A DNA stretch of 13,711 nucleotides from CAYJXJ01 sp964374095 (GTDB lineage: Bacteria > Elusimicrobiota > Elusimicrobia > UBA1565 > UBA9628), in assembly GCA_964374095.1 (NCBI GenBank), contig CAYJXJ010000125.1:1-13711 (forward strand), read 5' to 3'. Position numbers and translations under genes: made by a program. This document shows positions 1-6,237 of the stretch, one piece after another (position 1 is the first letter of the stretch; every line of letters starts with the position of its first letter). Under the pieces are notes generated by a model that worked only from the letters and a program-made list of their open reading frames with translations, did not search any database and was not told where the DNA came from.

Positions 1-104
1 GCGTGCCCCTTGACCTTTCTGTCCTCGGTTAGGGCAACCCACTCTTCCTCGAATTCGGCGAGACTCGTCAAGTCGATGGGCCGCATGGATTCGCAATCTA
101 GCAT
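1..104 (-). CDS. DUF5678-like small protein, cut off by the window edge
   Basis: This is the N-terminal part of the same 68-residue protein that is complete at 2761-2967. The sequence from base 1 matches that copy base for base. It starts at the ATG at 104 (MLDCESMRP) and runs out of the window on the left. It lies 27 nt downstream of the PIN toxin gene, so it is probably on the same transcript. The motif EFEEEWVALTEDRKV resembles the DUF5678 pattern (EWVAL followed by a short turn and a K/H-rich strand). No function is established from the sequence. Confidence 0.6.
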   Translation of the reverse strand, partial: MLDCESMRPIDLTSLAEFEEEWVALTEDRKVKGH

Positions 105-131
105 TTTGCCAGGCTACGACCCTCGCCGAAG

Positions 132-539
132 TCAGCCGAGTCGGCGCCGGTGTTGTAGCCGCCCGCGGCGTTGTCGGCGCTTGAGTTGGCCGATCAGTTC
201 GGCGGTGGTGAGGATCGTGACGCGGCTCTTCACTGAAGGGGCTTGGAAATGCGGATCATTGCTCCAGACGGCCCATTTGAATTTTAAGGCGGAGGCGAGA
301 TAGGGGACGTCGTCCGGGTCGGAAATCAGCAGGGCGGCTTCGCGCATGGCCGATTGATACTCGCTTTGAGGAATGGCCTCGACGGGCCCGGTCAGGATGG
401 ACCACATCGCCGCTAATTCCTCACGGCTCAAGCCGAGGCGTTTGAGCAGTTTGGGCTCCTCGAGCAAAAGCTCACGAGTAAGGGCATTCTTCAGGAACGC
501 CGCTATGAAGACGTTTGCGTCAACGACTAGGCGTATCAG
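132..539 (-). CDS. PIN-domain toxin (VapC-like), left copy
   Basis: A 135-residue PIN-domain protein; this family are Mg-dependent ribonucleases that act as toxins. Acidic PIN residues are visible: D7 in LVVDANVF, E23, D76/D77 in SDPDDVPYLASAL and D95 in WSNDPHF. The first in-frame ATG-like start (TTG at 467) would remove D7 and the first strand, so the real start must be upstream. The only position fitting the family N-terminus is CTG at 537-539, giving (M)IRLVVDANVF. It overlaps the antitoxin stop as CTGA, the equivalent of the usual ATGA coupling. No Shine-Dalgarno is visible, which fits translational coupling. An identical gene lies at 2995-3402. The PIN assignment is secure; the CTG start is inferred. 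Confidence 0.82.
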   Translation of the reverse strand: MIRLVVDANVFIAAFLKNALTRELLLEEPKLLKRLGLSREELAAMWSILTGPVEAIPQSEYQSAMREAALLISDPDDVPYLASALKFKWAVWSNDPHFQAPSVKSRVTILTTAELIGQLKRRQRRGRLQHRRRLG

Positions 540-760
540 TGCTTGGCGTGGTGCTTGGCGACGTTATGCTTTACCTGCCGCCCCAGGAGGATCGCGTCTT
601 CCTCGGTCAGTTTGCTCTTTGAGAGGAGCGTCCGCATGCGCTCCATGAGTTTGGCCTTTTCAAGGATGGCCTGGCGGGCGACCTCCGACCAATTGATTTC
701 GGGAAACATGGCCATCTTCTGCTTGATCTCCTCGGAAATGGCTAGGGTTAAATTGGGCAT
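536..760 (-). CDS. Ribbon-helix-helix antitoxin, left copy
   Basis: A 74-residue protein directly upstream of the PIN gene and overlapping its start. The N-terminal half (MPNLTLAISEEIKQKM, then NWSEVARQAI) has the beta-strand plus two-helix pattern of RHH/CopG-type DNA-binding antitoxins. The charged C-terminal half (about residues 36-74) would wrap the toxin. Such antitoxins neutralise the PIN protein and repress their own operon. An operator-like palindrome lies 15-36 bp upstream of the start. A purine-rich AAGGAGG lies just ahead of the ATG at 760. An identical copy is at 3399-3623. Confidence 0.8.
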   Translation of the reverse strand: MPNLTLAISEEIKQKMAMFPEINWSEVARQAILEKAKLMERMRTLLSKSKLTEEDAILLGRQVKHNVAKHHAKH

Positions 761-775
761 GCTGCCTCCTTGTCC

Positions 776-796
776 TGTGTAATATGTTAATACACA
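776..796. promoter_or_regulatory. Operator-like palindrome before the RHH antitoxin
   Basis: Half-sites TGTGTA (776-781) and TACACA (791-796) flank an AT-rich 9-bp centre that itself contains TAA/TTA symmetry. The site is far richer in AT than its surroundings and lies just upstream of the antitoxin ribosome-binding site. This is the expected position for a type II antitoxin autoregulatory site. No clear -35/-10 pair was found beside it. The rest of the gap to the ATPase stop (797-946) shows nothing recognisable. Confidence 0.5.
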
Positions 797-946
797 TTGT
801 CATGGGGCTTTTGTCGGGGGACAGGCCTTGTGCAGCCAGGGGTCTCGGGGCTGTCAAGGAGGCCCCGGCGCCGTGCGGGACAGGGTCCGGACAGTGCCGG
901 GGCGATGCTGGGTCTACCGGTCCAGGCCCAGGCGAGCCTGAATACG

Positions 947-2125
947 TTACTTTACGAGACGATCCCGGCGCAGCCCCAATGTTTCGAGGACCTCCTGCCA
1001 GGGGACGACCAGCACCGGTCCGACCCGCCGTTTTCGCGGCTCCCGGGAGAGACAAATCCCTTCGCTGTCCTTGGCCCCGCCGACCACCGAGGCGAGGGGT
1101 TGCAGATCAGAGTCACGCACGCGCTCTGCGGATTTGATCTCGAGGAAGAGCGTGGGCCGCGCCGGCCGTTCGATGACCAGGTCGATCTCCACGTCATGGG
1201 TCGCGAAGTAGGAGAAGACGAAGTCGGCCTCCTGGTAGCCGTTGAGCCTCACGATCTCGGTGATCCAGAAATGTTCGAAGGCGCGGCCGTAGGCTTCGGC
1301 GCCGGGCGACAGCTCCGCGTTGAGCTCGTTGCAGAGCGCGCGCTTGACGCCGCTATCGAAGAAGTAGAACTTTGGGTGGGTGCGCTGGCGCTGGCGCAGG
1401 GACCTGCGGAAGGCGGGAAGGATGAAACCCAGCAGGGTATCCTCCAGGATCTCGAAGTACGAACGAGCCGTCTTGGCGTCCATGCCCACATCCTGGGCGA
1501 AGTTGGCCCATGACAGCACCCGTCCGTTCTCCAGGGCGGCCAAAGGCAGGAAACGCCGGAACGCCGGGAGCTGCCGCACTAGGCCTTCCATCTGAACTTC
1601 CTCTTTGAGATAGGTCTGCGCATAGGTTCTCAGATAGCGCTTCCGATCCTCCGGATCGTTCAAGGTCAGCGCCTTCGGCAGAGTTCCATAAGCCAGCGCC
1701 TCGGGAAGATGGAAAGCGTCGCCGATCTCCAAGGTCGTCAGAGGCCCCAAGGCGGCTGTGAAAGCGCGCCCGGCCAGCAGATTGGCCTGGCCGCGCTTGA
1801 GCTTGCGCGCGCTCGATCCCGTCAGCGCGAAGCGCCGGGAAGGATTCTTCTCGATCTGCCGGTGGACCTCATCGAGCAGAAAAGGCAGTTTCTGGACTTC
1901 ATCCACGACCACCCATCCTATGGACGGCGGCAGGGAATCCAGGATTTCCCGGAATTCCCGCGGACGCTCCAGCAGGCGTCGTTCCAAATCGTAATCCAGC
2001 AAGTCGAAGGAATACGTTTGCGCCGCGGGCAGGCGTTCTTTCAGGAGGGTCGTCTTGCCTACGCCGCGAGGCCCGAAAAGGAAGAAGGAATGGTCCTTGG
2101 GAAGAGAAATACATCTAGGGAACAT
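947..2125 (-). CDS. AAA ATPase with DUF4143 domain, left copy
   Basis: A 392-residue AAA_14/DUF4143 protein. Walker A is GPRGVGKTT at residues 18-26, Walker B is VVVDE at 72-76, and a sensor-like ALTGSSARKLK follows at 100-110. The C-terminal DUF4143 half contains VEIDLVIE followed by LFLEIKSAE, a D...ExK pattern like PD-(D/E)xK nucleases. Length and layout are normal for the family. Members are common near toxin-antitoxin and defence genes, but their biochemical role is poorly known. The ATG at 2125 fits the family N-terminus (MFPRCISLPKDHSFFLFGPRG). It has no Shine-Dalgarno, and a promoter ends 8 nt upstream. An identical gene is at 3810-4988. Confidence 0.9.
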   Translation of the reverse strand: MFPRCISLPKDHSFFLFGPRGVGKTTLLKERLPAAQTYSFDLLDYDLERRLLERPREFREILDSLPPSIGWVVVDEVQKLPFLLDEVHRQIEKNPSRRFALTGSSARKLKRGQANLLAGRAFTAALGPLTTLEIGDAFHLPEALAYGTLPKALTLNDPEDRKRYLRTYAQTYLKEEVQMEGLVRQLPAFRRFLPLAALENGRVLSWANFAQDVGMDAKTARSYFEILEDTLLGFILPAFRRSLRQRQRTHPKFYFFDSGVKRALCNELNAELSPGAEAYGRAFEHFWITEIVRLNGYQEADFVFSYFATHDVEIDLVIERPARPTLFLEIKSAERVRDSDLQPLASVVGGAKDSEGICLSREPRKRRVGPVLVVPWQEVLETLGLRRDRLVK

Positions 2126-2133
2126 GGTCCCGA

Positions 2134-2162
2134 ATTATCCGATATTTCAGGATCAATGTCAA
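2134..2162 (-). promoter_or_regulatory. Sigma-70-type promoter for the AAA ATPase, left copy
   Basis: TTGACA (-35, 2157-2162) and GATAAT (-10, 2134-2139) are separated by 17 bp, close to the consensus. Only 8 nt separate the -10 from the ATPase ATG at 2125. Transcription would therefore start at or next to the start codon and give a leaderless or nearly leaderless mRNA. Confidence 0.7.
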
Positions 2163-2214
2163 AATGATGCCGCCGCCGGACAGGCTCCGATTTACGGGAG
2201 TCGATTGAGGCCGG

Positions 2215-2635
2215 CTAAGCCGCCGGACGGACTTGGGCTTTGGCCAGCTTCAGGAAGGCGCGCATCGGCGCGCTCCCCCGCCGCAGATGGCCATGGAGCC
2301 GGGCGAGGTCCAAATCCGCGTACTTGTGAATCAGCACGTTGCGCAGGGAGAACAAGCCCTTGAGGTCCTTGGCAAGGCGGCTGGGAATCGCCTTGTCGGC
2401 TTCCAGAAGTTCGATGATGCCCCGGTAGGATTCGGGTCTCTCCGCGGTCAGTCCCGCGGCCCAGTGGTTGGCCGTGTCGGGCGGCCTGCAGGCAGACGAT
2501 GACGCAGTGCAGGAGCGCGTGCCGTGCCTGGCGGTCGGAGGTGAATCGGGATAGAGGAGTCGCGGCGATGTACTCCTCCCAGTCATTGAGATTTTCGGCG
2601 AGGTCGCGAAGGTGCGAGAGAGACTCCCTGGTCAT
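2215..2635 (-). pseudogene. HEPN (HepT/DUF86-like) toxin, frameshifted, left copy
   Basis: The reading frame starts at ATG 2635 (MTRESLSHLRDLAENLNDW) and follows a HEPN helix pattern up to VCLQAA. The homology then continues in another frame as DTANHWAAGL through ELLEADKAIPSRL to LRNVLIHKYADLD, which carries the HepT RX4HXY signature (R-NVLI-H-K-Y). Comparison with the intact HepT at 9483-9926 (QTALDLANHL against QAA-DTANHW) suggests two bases were lost from a Leu codon near 2478. The uncorrected frame runs on to 2192 without the catalytic motif. In this copy no MNT gene precedes it: the leader element is fused directly to the start codon. An identical defect is present at 5078-5498. Confidence 0.75.
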
Positions 2636-2682
2636 GGTTTTCTTCCAGTATGATGGGGAGTCAAACCATTCCCGTTGGTCAT
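2632..2682 (-). CDS. 16-residue leader peptide ORF with start-codon hairpin (copy A)
   Basis: The ORF reads MTNGNGLTPHHTGRKP. Its ATG overlaps the stop of the small ORF at 2679-2768 (ATGA). Its TGA overlaps the HEPN start at 2635 (ATGA). The underlying DNA forms an inverted repeat, ATGGTTT / AAACCAT (arms at 2634-2640 and 2663-2669), with an inner TCC/GGA pairing around a 10-nt loop. The right arm contains the start codon and lies beside the weak GGAAG ribosome-binding site. Related copies are at 5902-5952, 11191-11241 and 11238-11288. Whether the peptide is made is unknown, and I do not recognise it as a known family. Confidence 0.55.
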   Translation of the reverse strand: MTNGNGLTPHHTGRKP

Positions 2683-2768
2683 GCGGCGAGTATCTCAAAC
2701 TCGGCGCCGAGCGGATCGTCCTCTGGAATTTTCCCGAAGCGGGAATAGCCGAAGACAATTTTAGGCAA
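2679..2768 (-). CDS. Small conserved ORF between DUF5678 gene and leader
   Basis: A possible 29-residue ORF from a TTG start at 2768 that overlaps the DUF5678 stop by 8 nt. It begins PKIVFGYSRFGKIP and ends in ...EILAA, with its TGA overlapping the leader-peptide ATG. The diverged copy at 5949-6038 keeps the frame open and differs by one silent and two conservative or mild amino-acid changes. It could be a real small gene or the surviving start of a longer partner of the DUF5678 protein. No function is recognised. Confidence 0.35.
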   Translation of the reverse strand: MPKIVFGYSRFGKIPEDDPLGAEFEILAA

Positions 2769-2967
2769 GGCCTGAGAAGCCGAACTTTGACGAAGGAACG
2801 AAAAAGTAGCTATAGCTCTCAGCCCCGGCGCCGAGGCTCTTCCTGAGCGAAGCCAGGGTTTTGGCGTGCCCCTTGACCTTTCTGTCCTCGGTTAGGGCAA
2901 CCCACTCTTCCTCGAATTCGGCGAGACTCGTCAAGTCGATGGGCCGCATGGATTCGCAATCTAGCAT
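2761..2967 (-). CDS. DUF5678-like small protein
   Basis: A 68-residue soluble protein starting at ATG 2967 (MLDCESMRPIDL); the internal Met7 is an alternative start. The core EFEEEWVALTEDRKVKGHAKTL resembles DUF5678, a short domain of unknown function often next to other small genes. It sits 27 nt after the PIN toxin gene of the right-hand unit and just before the leader element of the left-hand unit, so it links the two tandem units. A diverged paralogue (K for E in SLAEFEEE, F for I, N for S and L for F) is at 6031-6237. The family match is by eye and moderate. Confidence 0.6.
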   Translation of the reverse strand: MLDCESMRPIDLTSLAEFEEEWVALTEDRKVKGHAKTLASLRKSLGAGAESYSYFFVPSSKFGFSGLA

Positions 2968-2994
2968 TTTGCCAGGCTACGACCCTCGCCGAAG

Positions 2995-3402
2995 TCAGCC
3001 GAGTCGGCGCCGGTGTTGTAGCCGCCCGCGGCGTTGTCGGCGCTTGAGTTGGCCGATCAGTTCGGCGGTGGTGAGGATCGTGACGCGGCTCTTCACTGAA
3101 GGGGCTTGGAAATGCGGATCATTGCTCCAGACGGCCCATTTGAATTTTAAGGCGGAGGCGAGATAGGGGACGTCGTCCGGGTCGGAAATCAGCAGGGCGG
3201 CTTCGCGCATGGCCGATTGATACTCGCTTTGAGGAATGGCCTCGACGGGCCCGGTCAGGATGGACCACATCGCCGCTAATTCCTCACGGCTCAAGCCGAG
3301 GCGTTTGAGCAGTTTGGGCTCCTCGAGCAAAAGCTCACGAGTAAGGGCATTCTTCAGGAACGCCGCTATGAAGACGTTTGCGTCAACGACTAGGCGTATC
3401 AG
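2995..3402 (-). CDS. PIN-domain toxin (VapC-like), right copy
   Basis: Identical to the gene at 132-539: a 135-residue PIN protein with D7, E23, D76/D77 and D95, probably starting at a CTG (3400-3402) that overlaps the antitoxin stop. It is followed 27 nt later by the complete DUF5678 gene. Two identical toxin genes with identical antitoxins would raise dosage without adding a new specificity. Confidence 0.82.
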   Translation of the reverse strand: MIRLVVDANVFIAAFLKNALTRELLLEEPKLLKRLGLSREELAAMWSILTGPVEAIPQSEYQSAMREAALLISDPDDVPYLASALKFKWAVWSNDPHFQAPSVKSRVTILTTAELIGQLKRRQRRGRLQHRRRLG

Positions 3403-3623
3403 TGCTTGGCGTGGTGCTTGGCGACGTTATGCTTTACCTGCCGCCCCAGGAGGATCGCGTCTTCCTCGGTCAGTTTGCTCTTTGAGAGGAGCGTCCGCAT
3501 GCGCTCCATGAGTTTGGCCTTTTCAAGGATGGCCTGGCGGGCGACCTCCGACCAATTGATTTCGGGAAACATGGCCATCTTCTGCTTGATCTCCTCGGAA
3601 ATGGCTAGGGTTAAATTGGGCAT
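3399..3623 (-). CDS. Ribbon-helix-helix antitoxin, right copy
   Basis: Identical to the 74-residue antitoxin at 536-760, with the same RHH N-terminus (PNLTLAISEEIKQKM) and the same overlap with the downstream PIN gene. Because the sequences are identical, each antitoxin should neutralise either toxin and bind either operator. Confidence 0.8.
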   Translation of the reverse strand: MPNLTLAISEEIKQKMAMFPEINWSEVARQAILEKAKLMERMRTLLSKSKLTEEDAILLGRQVKHNVAKHHAKH

Positions 3624-3638
3624 GCTGCCTCCTTGTCC

Positions 3639-3659
3639 TGTGTAATATGTTAATACACA
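3639..3659. promoter_or_regulatory. Operator-like palindrome, right copy
   Basis: Same TGTGTA / TACACA palindrome as at 776-796, in the same position before the antitoxin. The remaining 150 bp up to the ATPase stop show nothing recognisable. Confidence 0.5.
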
Positions 3660-3809
3660 TTGTCATGGGGCTTTTGTCGGGGGACAGGCCTTGTGCAGCC
3701 AGGGGTCTCGGGGCTGTCAAGGAGGCCCCGGCGCCGTGCGGGACAGGGTCCGGACAGTGCCGGGGCGATGCTGGGTCTACCGGTCCAGGCCCAGGCGAGC
3801 CTGAATACG

Positions 3810-4988
3810 TTACTTTACGAGACGATCCCGGCGCAGCCCCAATGTTTCGAGGACCTCCTGCCAGGGGACGACCAGCACCGGTCCGACCCGCCGTTTTCGC
3901 GGCTCCCGGGAGAGACAAATCCCTTCGCTGTCCTTGGCCCCGCCGACCACCGAGGCGAGGGGTTGCAGATCAGAGTCACGCACGCGCTCTGCGGATTTGA
4001 TCTCGAGGAAGAGCGTGGGCCGCGCCGGCCGTTCGATGACCAGGTCGATCTCCACGTCATGGGTCGCGAAGTAGGAGAAGACGAAGTCGGCCTCCTGGTA
4101 GCCGTTGAGCCTCACGATCTCGGTGATCCAGAAATGTTCGAAGGCGCGGCCGTAGGCTTCGGCGCCGGGCGACAGCTCCGCGTTGAGCTCGTTGCAGAGC
4201 GCGCGCTTGACGCCGCTATCGAAGAAGTAGAACTTTGGGTGGGTGCGCTGGCGCTGGCGCAGGGACCTGCGGAAGGCGGGAAGGATGAAACCCAGCAGGG
4301 TATCCTCCAGGATCTCGAAGTACGAACGAGCCGTCTTGGCGTCCATGCCCACATCCTGGGCGAAGTTGGCCCATGACAGCACCCGTCCGTTCTCCAGGGC
4401 GGCCAAAGGCAGGAAACGCCGGAACGCCGGGAGCTGCCGCACTAGGCCTTCCATCTGAACTTCCTCTTTGAGATAGGTCTGCGCATAGGTTCTCAGATAG
4501 CGCTTCCGATCCTCCGGATCGTTCAAGGTCAGCGCCTTCGGCAGAGTTCCATAAGCCAGCGCCTCGGGAAGATGGAAAGCGTCGCCGATCTCCAAGGTCG
4601 TCAGAGGCCCCAAGGCGGCTGTGAAAGCGCGCCCGGCCAGCAGATTGGCCTGGCCGCGCTTGAGCTTGCGCGCGCTCGATCCCGTCAGCGCGAAGCGCCG
4701 GGAAGGATTCTTCTCGATCTGCCGGTGGACCTCATCGAGCAGAAAAGGCAGTTTCTGGACTTCATCCACGACCACCCATCCTATGGACGGCGGCAGGGAA
4801 TCCAGGATTTCCCGGAATTCCCGCGGACGCTCCAGCAGGCGTCGTTCCAAATCGTAATCCAGCAAGTCGAAGGAATACGTTTGCGCCGCGGGCAGGCGTT
4901 CTTTCAGGAGGGTCGTCTTGCCTACGCCGCGAGGCCCGAAAAGGAAGAAGGAATGGTCCTTGGGAAGAGAAATACATCTAGGGAACAT
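3810..4988 (-). CDS. AAA ATPase with DUF4143 domain, right copy
   Basis: Identical to the 392-residue protein at 947-2125, with intact Walker A (GPRGVGKTT), Walker B (VVVDE) and the C-terminal EIDLVIE...LEIKSAE nuclease-like motif. It has the same promoter, whose -10 ends 8 nt from the ATG. A third, decayed DUF4143 relative lies at 6292-6775, so this locus has carried at least two lineages of the family. Confidence 0.9.
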   Translation of the reverse strand: MFPRCISLPKDHSFFLFGPRGVGKTTLLKERLPAAQTYSFDLLDYDLERRLLERPREFREILDSLPPSIGWVVVDEVQKLPFLLDEVHRQIEKNPSRRFALTGSSARKLKRGQANLLAGRAFTAALGPLTTLEIGDAFHLPEALAYGTLPKALTLNDPEDRKRYLRTYAQTYLKEEVQMEGLVRQLPAFRRFLPLAALENGRVLSWANFAQDVGMDAKTARSYFEILEDTLLGFILPAFRRSLRQRQRTHPKFYFFDSGVKRALCNELNAELSPGAEAYGRAFEHFWITEIVRLNGYQEADFVFSYFATHDVEIDLVIERPARPTLFLEIKSAERVRDSDLQPLASVVGGAKDSEGICLSREPRKRRVGPVLVVPWQEVLETLGLRRDRLVK

Positions 4989-4996
4989 GGTCCCGA

Positions 4997-5025
4997 ATTA
5001 TCCGATATTTCAGGATCAATGTCAA
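4997..5025 (-). promoter_or_regulatory. Sigma-70-type promoter for the AAA ATPase, right copy
   Basis: TTGACA (5020-5025), 17-bp spacer, GATAAT (4997-5002), then 8 nt to the ATG at 4988. Same as the left copy. Confidence 0.7.
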
Positions 5026-5077
5026 AATGATGCCGCCGCCGGACAGGCTCCGATTTACGGGAGTCGATTGAGGCCGG

Positions 5078-5498
5078 CTAAGCCGCCGGACGGACTTGGG
5101 CTTTGGCCAGCTTCAGGAAGGCGCGCATCGGCGCGCTCCCCCGCCGCAGATGGCCATGGAGCCGGGCGAGGTCCAAATCCGCGTACTTGTGAATCAGCAC
5201 GTTGCGCAGGGAGAACAAGCCCTTGAGGTCCTTGGCAAGGCGGCTGGGAATCGCCTTGTCGGCTTCCAGAAGTTCGATGATGCCCCGGTAGGATTCGGGT
5301 CTCTCCGCGGTCAGTCCCGCGGCCCAGTGGTTGGCCGTGTCGGGCGGCCTGCAGGCAGACGATGACGCAGTGCAGGAGCGCGTGCCGTGCCTGGCGGTCG
5401 GAGGTGAATCGGGATAGAGGAGTCGCGGCGATGTACTCCTCCCAGTCATTGAGATTTTCGGCGAGGTCGCGAAGGTGCGAGAGAGACTCCCTGGTCAT
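5078..5498 (-). pseudogene. HEPN (HepT/DUF86-like) toxin, frameshifted, right copy
   Basis: Carries the same frameshift as 2215-2635, placed near 5341 after VCLQAA; the RX4HXY motif RNVLIHKY lies in the second frame. Here the gene is in its expected context: its ATG overlaps the TGA of the MNT gene (ATGA), the usual layout of HepT-MntA type pairs. A shared lesion means it arose before the duplication, or is a sequencing error copied into both units. If real, the MNT antitoxin has no functional toxin beside it. Confidence 0.75.
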
Positions 5499-5905
5499 GC
5501 CGCCAGAAAGCTCCGGTCGTAGAAGTCGAGCATGGGCTTTAAGTCCTGGTAGCGGGAGCAGACATGGGCTTCCCAGTCAAGACGTTCCTCGCGCCGCTTC
5601 TCGGCCAGCACGCGCCCCGTGGAGATGACCTGGAAGGCGAATGAGGCCGCCGCGCGGTTCAGGGGCCGGACATCGACCGCCGCCTTGCGTCCGATCGAGC
5701 GTTCCAGGGCGTCGCCCAGGTCTTCCGTCGTCCTGAGGGGCTCGGCCGAGGGGGCCAGCATGACCGCGATGTCGAGGTCCCGGGCGTCCGCGCGAGTCAG
5801 GAAGGATCCGAAAACGTAGGCGAAGCGCACCCGGGGGGCTTTCGACAGGGCGGCGGAGACGGACTTCAGGACGTCGGTCCTTCCTTGGGAAAGACGGCGC
5901 GTCAT
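5495..5905 (-). CDS. MNT-type nucleotidyltransferase antitoxin (MntA-like)
   Basis: A 136-residue minimal nucleotidyltransferase. The active-site pattern is G33-S34 (YVFGSFLTRAD), D43-L-D45 (ARDLDIAV) and a third Asp at D78 (AVDVR). In the MntA family this enzyme silences its HEPN partner by adding AMP to a tyrosine of RX4HXY. The start is ATG 5905 (MTRRLSQGRTDVLK), placed at the end of leader copy B. An open upstream extension exists but lies in the leader and is poorly conserved. The stop overlaps the HEPN start. This gene is missing from the left-hand duplicate. The partner HEPN is frameshifted. Confidence 0.85.
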   Translation of the reverse strand: MTRRLSQGRTDVLKSVSAALSKAPRVRFAYVFGSFLTRADARDLDIAVMLAPSAEPLRTTEDLGDALERSIGRKAAVDVRPLNRAAASFAFQVISTGRVLAEKRREERLDWEAHVCSRYQDLKPMLDFYDRSFLAA

Positions 5906-5952
5906 GGTTTTCTTCCTATGTGATGAGGAGTCAAACCATTTCCGCTGGTCAT
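5902..5952 (-). CDS. 16-residue leader peptide ORF with start-codon hairpin (copy B)
   Basis: Reads MTSGNGLTPHHIGRKP. It overlaps the small ORF upstream and the MNT start codon downstream, both as ATGA. Hairpin arms ATGGTTT / AAACCAT lie at 5904-5910 and 5933-5939. Compared with copy A the arms are identical while the 10-nt loop differs at four positions. Confidence 0.55.
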   Translation of the reverse strand: MTSGNGLTPHHIGRKP

Positions 5953-6038
5953 GCGGCGAGTATATCAAACTCGGCGCCGAGCGGATCGTCCGCTGGAATT
6001 TTCCCGAAGCGGGAATAGCCGAAGACGATTTTAGGCAA
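5949..6038 (-). CDS. Small conserved ORF, second copy
   Basis: Diverged counterpart of 2679-2768: same TTG start overlapping the DUF5678 stop, same PKIVFGYSRFGKIP start, then ADDPLGAEFDILAA. Three base changes relative to the other copy leave the frame open (one silent, E to A, E to D). Function unknown. Confidence 0.35.
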   Translation of the reverse strand: MPKIVFGYSRFGKIPADDPLGAEFDILAA

Positions 6039-6237
6039 GGCCTGAGAAGCCGAACTTTGACGAAGGAACGAAAAGGTAGTTATAGCTCTCAGCCCCGGCG
6101 CCGAGGCTCTTCCTGAGCGAAGCCAGGGTTTTGGCGTGCCCCTTGACCTTTCTGTCCTCGGTTAGGGCAACCCACTCTTCCTCGAATTTGGCGAGACTCG
6201 TCAAGTCGAAGGGTCGCATGGATTCGCAATCTAGCAT
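6031..6237 (-). CDS. DUF5678-like small protein, diverged paralogue
   Basis: A 68-residue relative of 2761-2967 with five residue changes or fewer. It starts at ATG 6237 and lies 55 nt beyond the stop of the decayed DUF4143 gene. It is not preceded by a PIN/antitoxin pair here, so its context differs from the tandem copies; only the 15 bp around its start codon (GCCTGGCAAAATG) remain shared upstream. No promoter was found directly before it. Confidence 0.6.
   Translation of the reverse strand: MLDCESMRPFDLTSLAKFEEEWVALTEDRKVKGHAKTLASLRKSLGAGAESYNYLFVPSSKFGFSGLA

Larger units (their letters stand above)
1..2636. repeat. Tandem 2,863-bp duplication, left copy (continues off the window)
   Basis: Every base compared here recurs exactly 2,863 bp to the right, ending at 2636 / 5499, just past the HEPN start codon. 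Simple tandem-duplication logic places the left edge of this copy about 226 bp before the window. All encoded proteins are identical between copies. Confidence 0.9.
2637..5499. repeat. Tandem 2,863-bp duplication, right copy
   Basis: This unit contains leader A, the DUF5678 gene, PIN, antitoxin, ATPase and frameshifted HEPN, and ends at the HEPN ATG. To its right the sequence changes to the MNT gene, which the left copy lacks. The lack of any difference from the left copy means a very recent duplication, gene conversion or an assembly artefact. Confidence 0.88.

Noticed and set aside
797..1513. A 238-codon plus-strand frame opposite the AAA ATPase (and its duplicate at 3660-4376)
   Set aside because: It is the antisense shadow of a well-recognised DUF4143 domain and has no family features or start signal.
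2632..2682. Integron attC site or promoter within the leader
   Set aside because: The arms do not show the GTTRRRY/RYYYAAC core pairs of attC. TTGACT is present, but no -10 lies at a proper distance before the start codon.
2636..2758. N-terminal extension of the left HEPN frame through the leader
   Set aside because: The frame (REWFDSPSYWKKTM) is much less conserved between leader copies than the leader-peptide frame, and homologues begin at the ATG at 2635.
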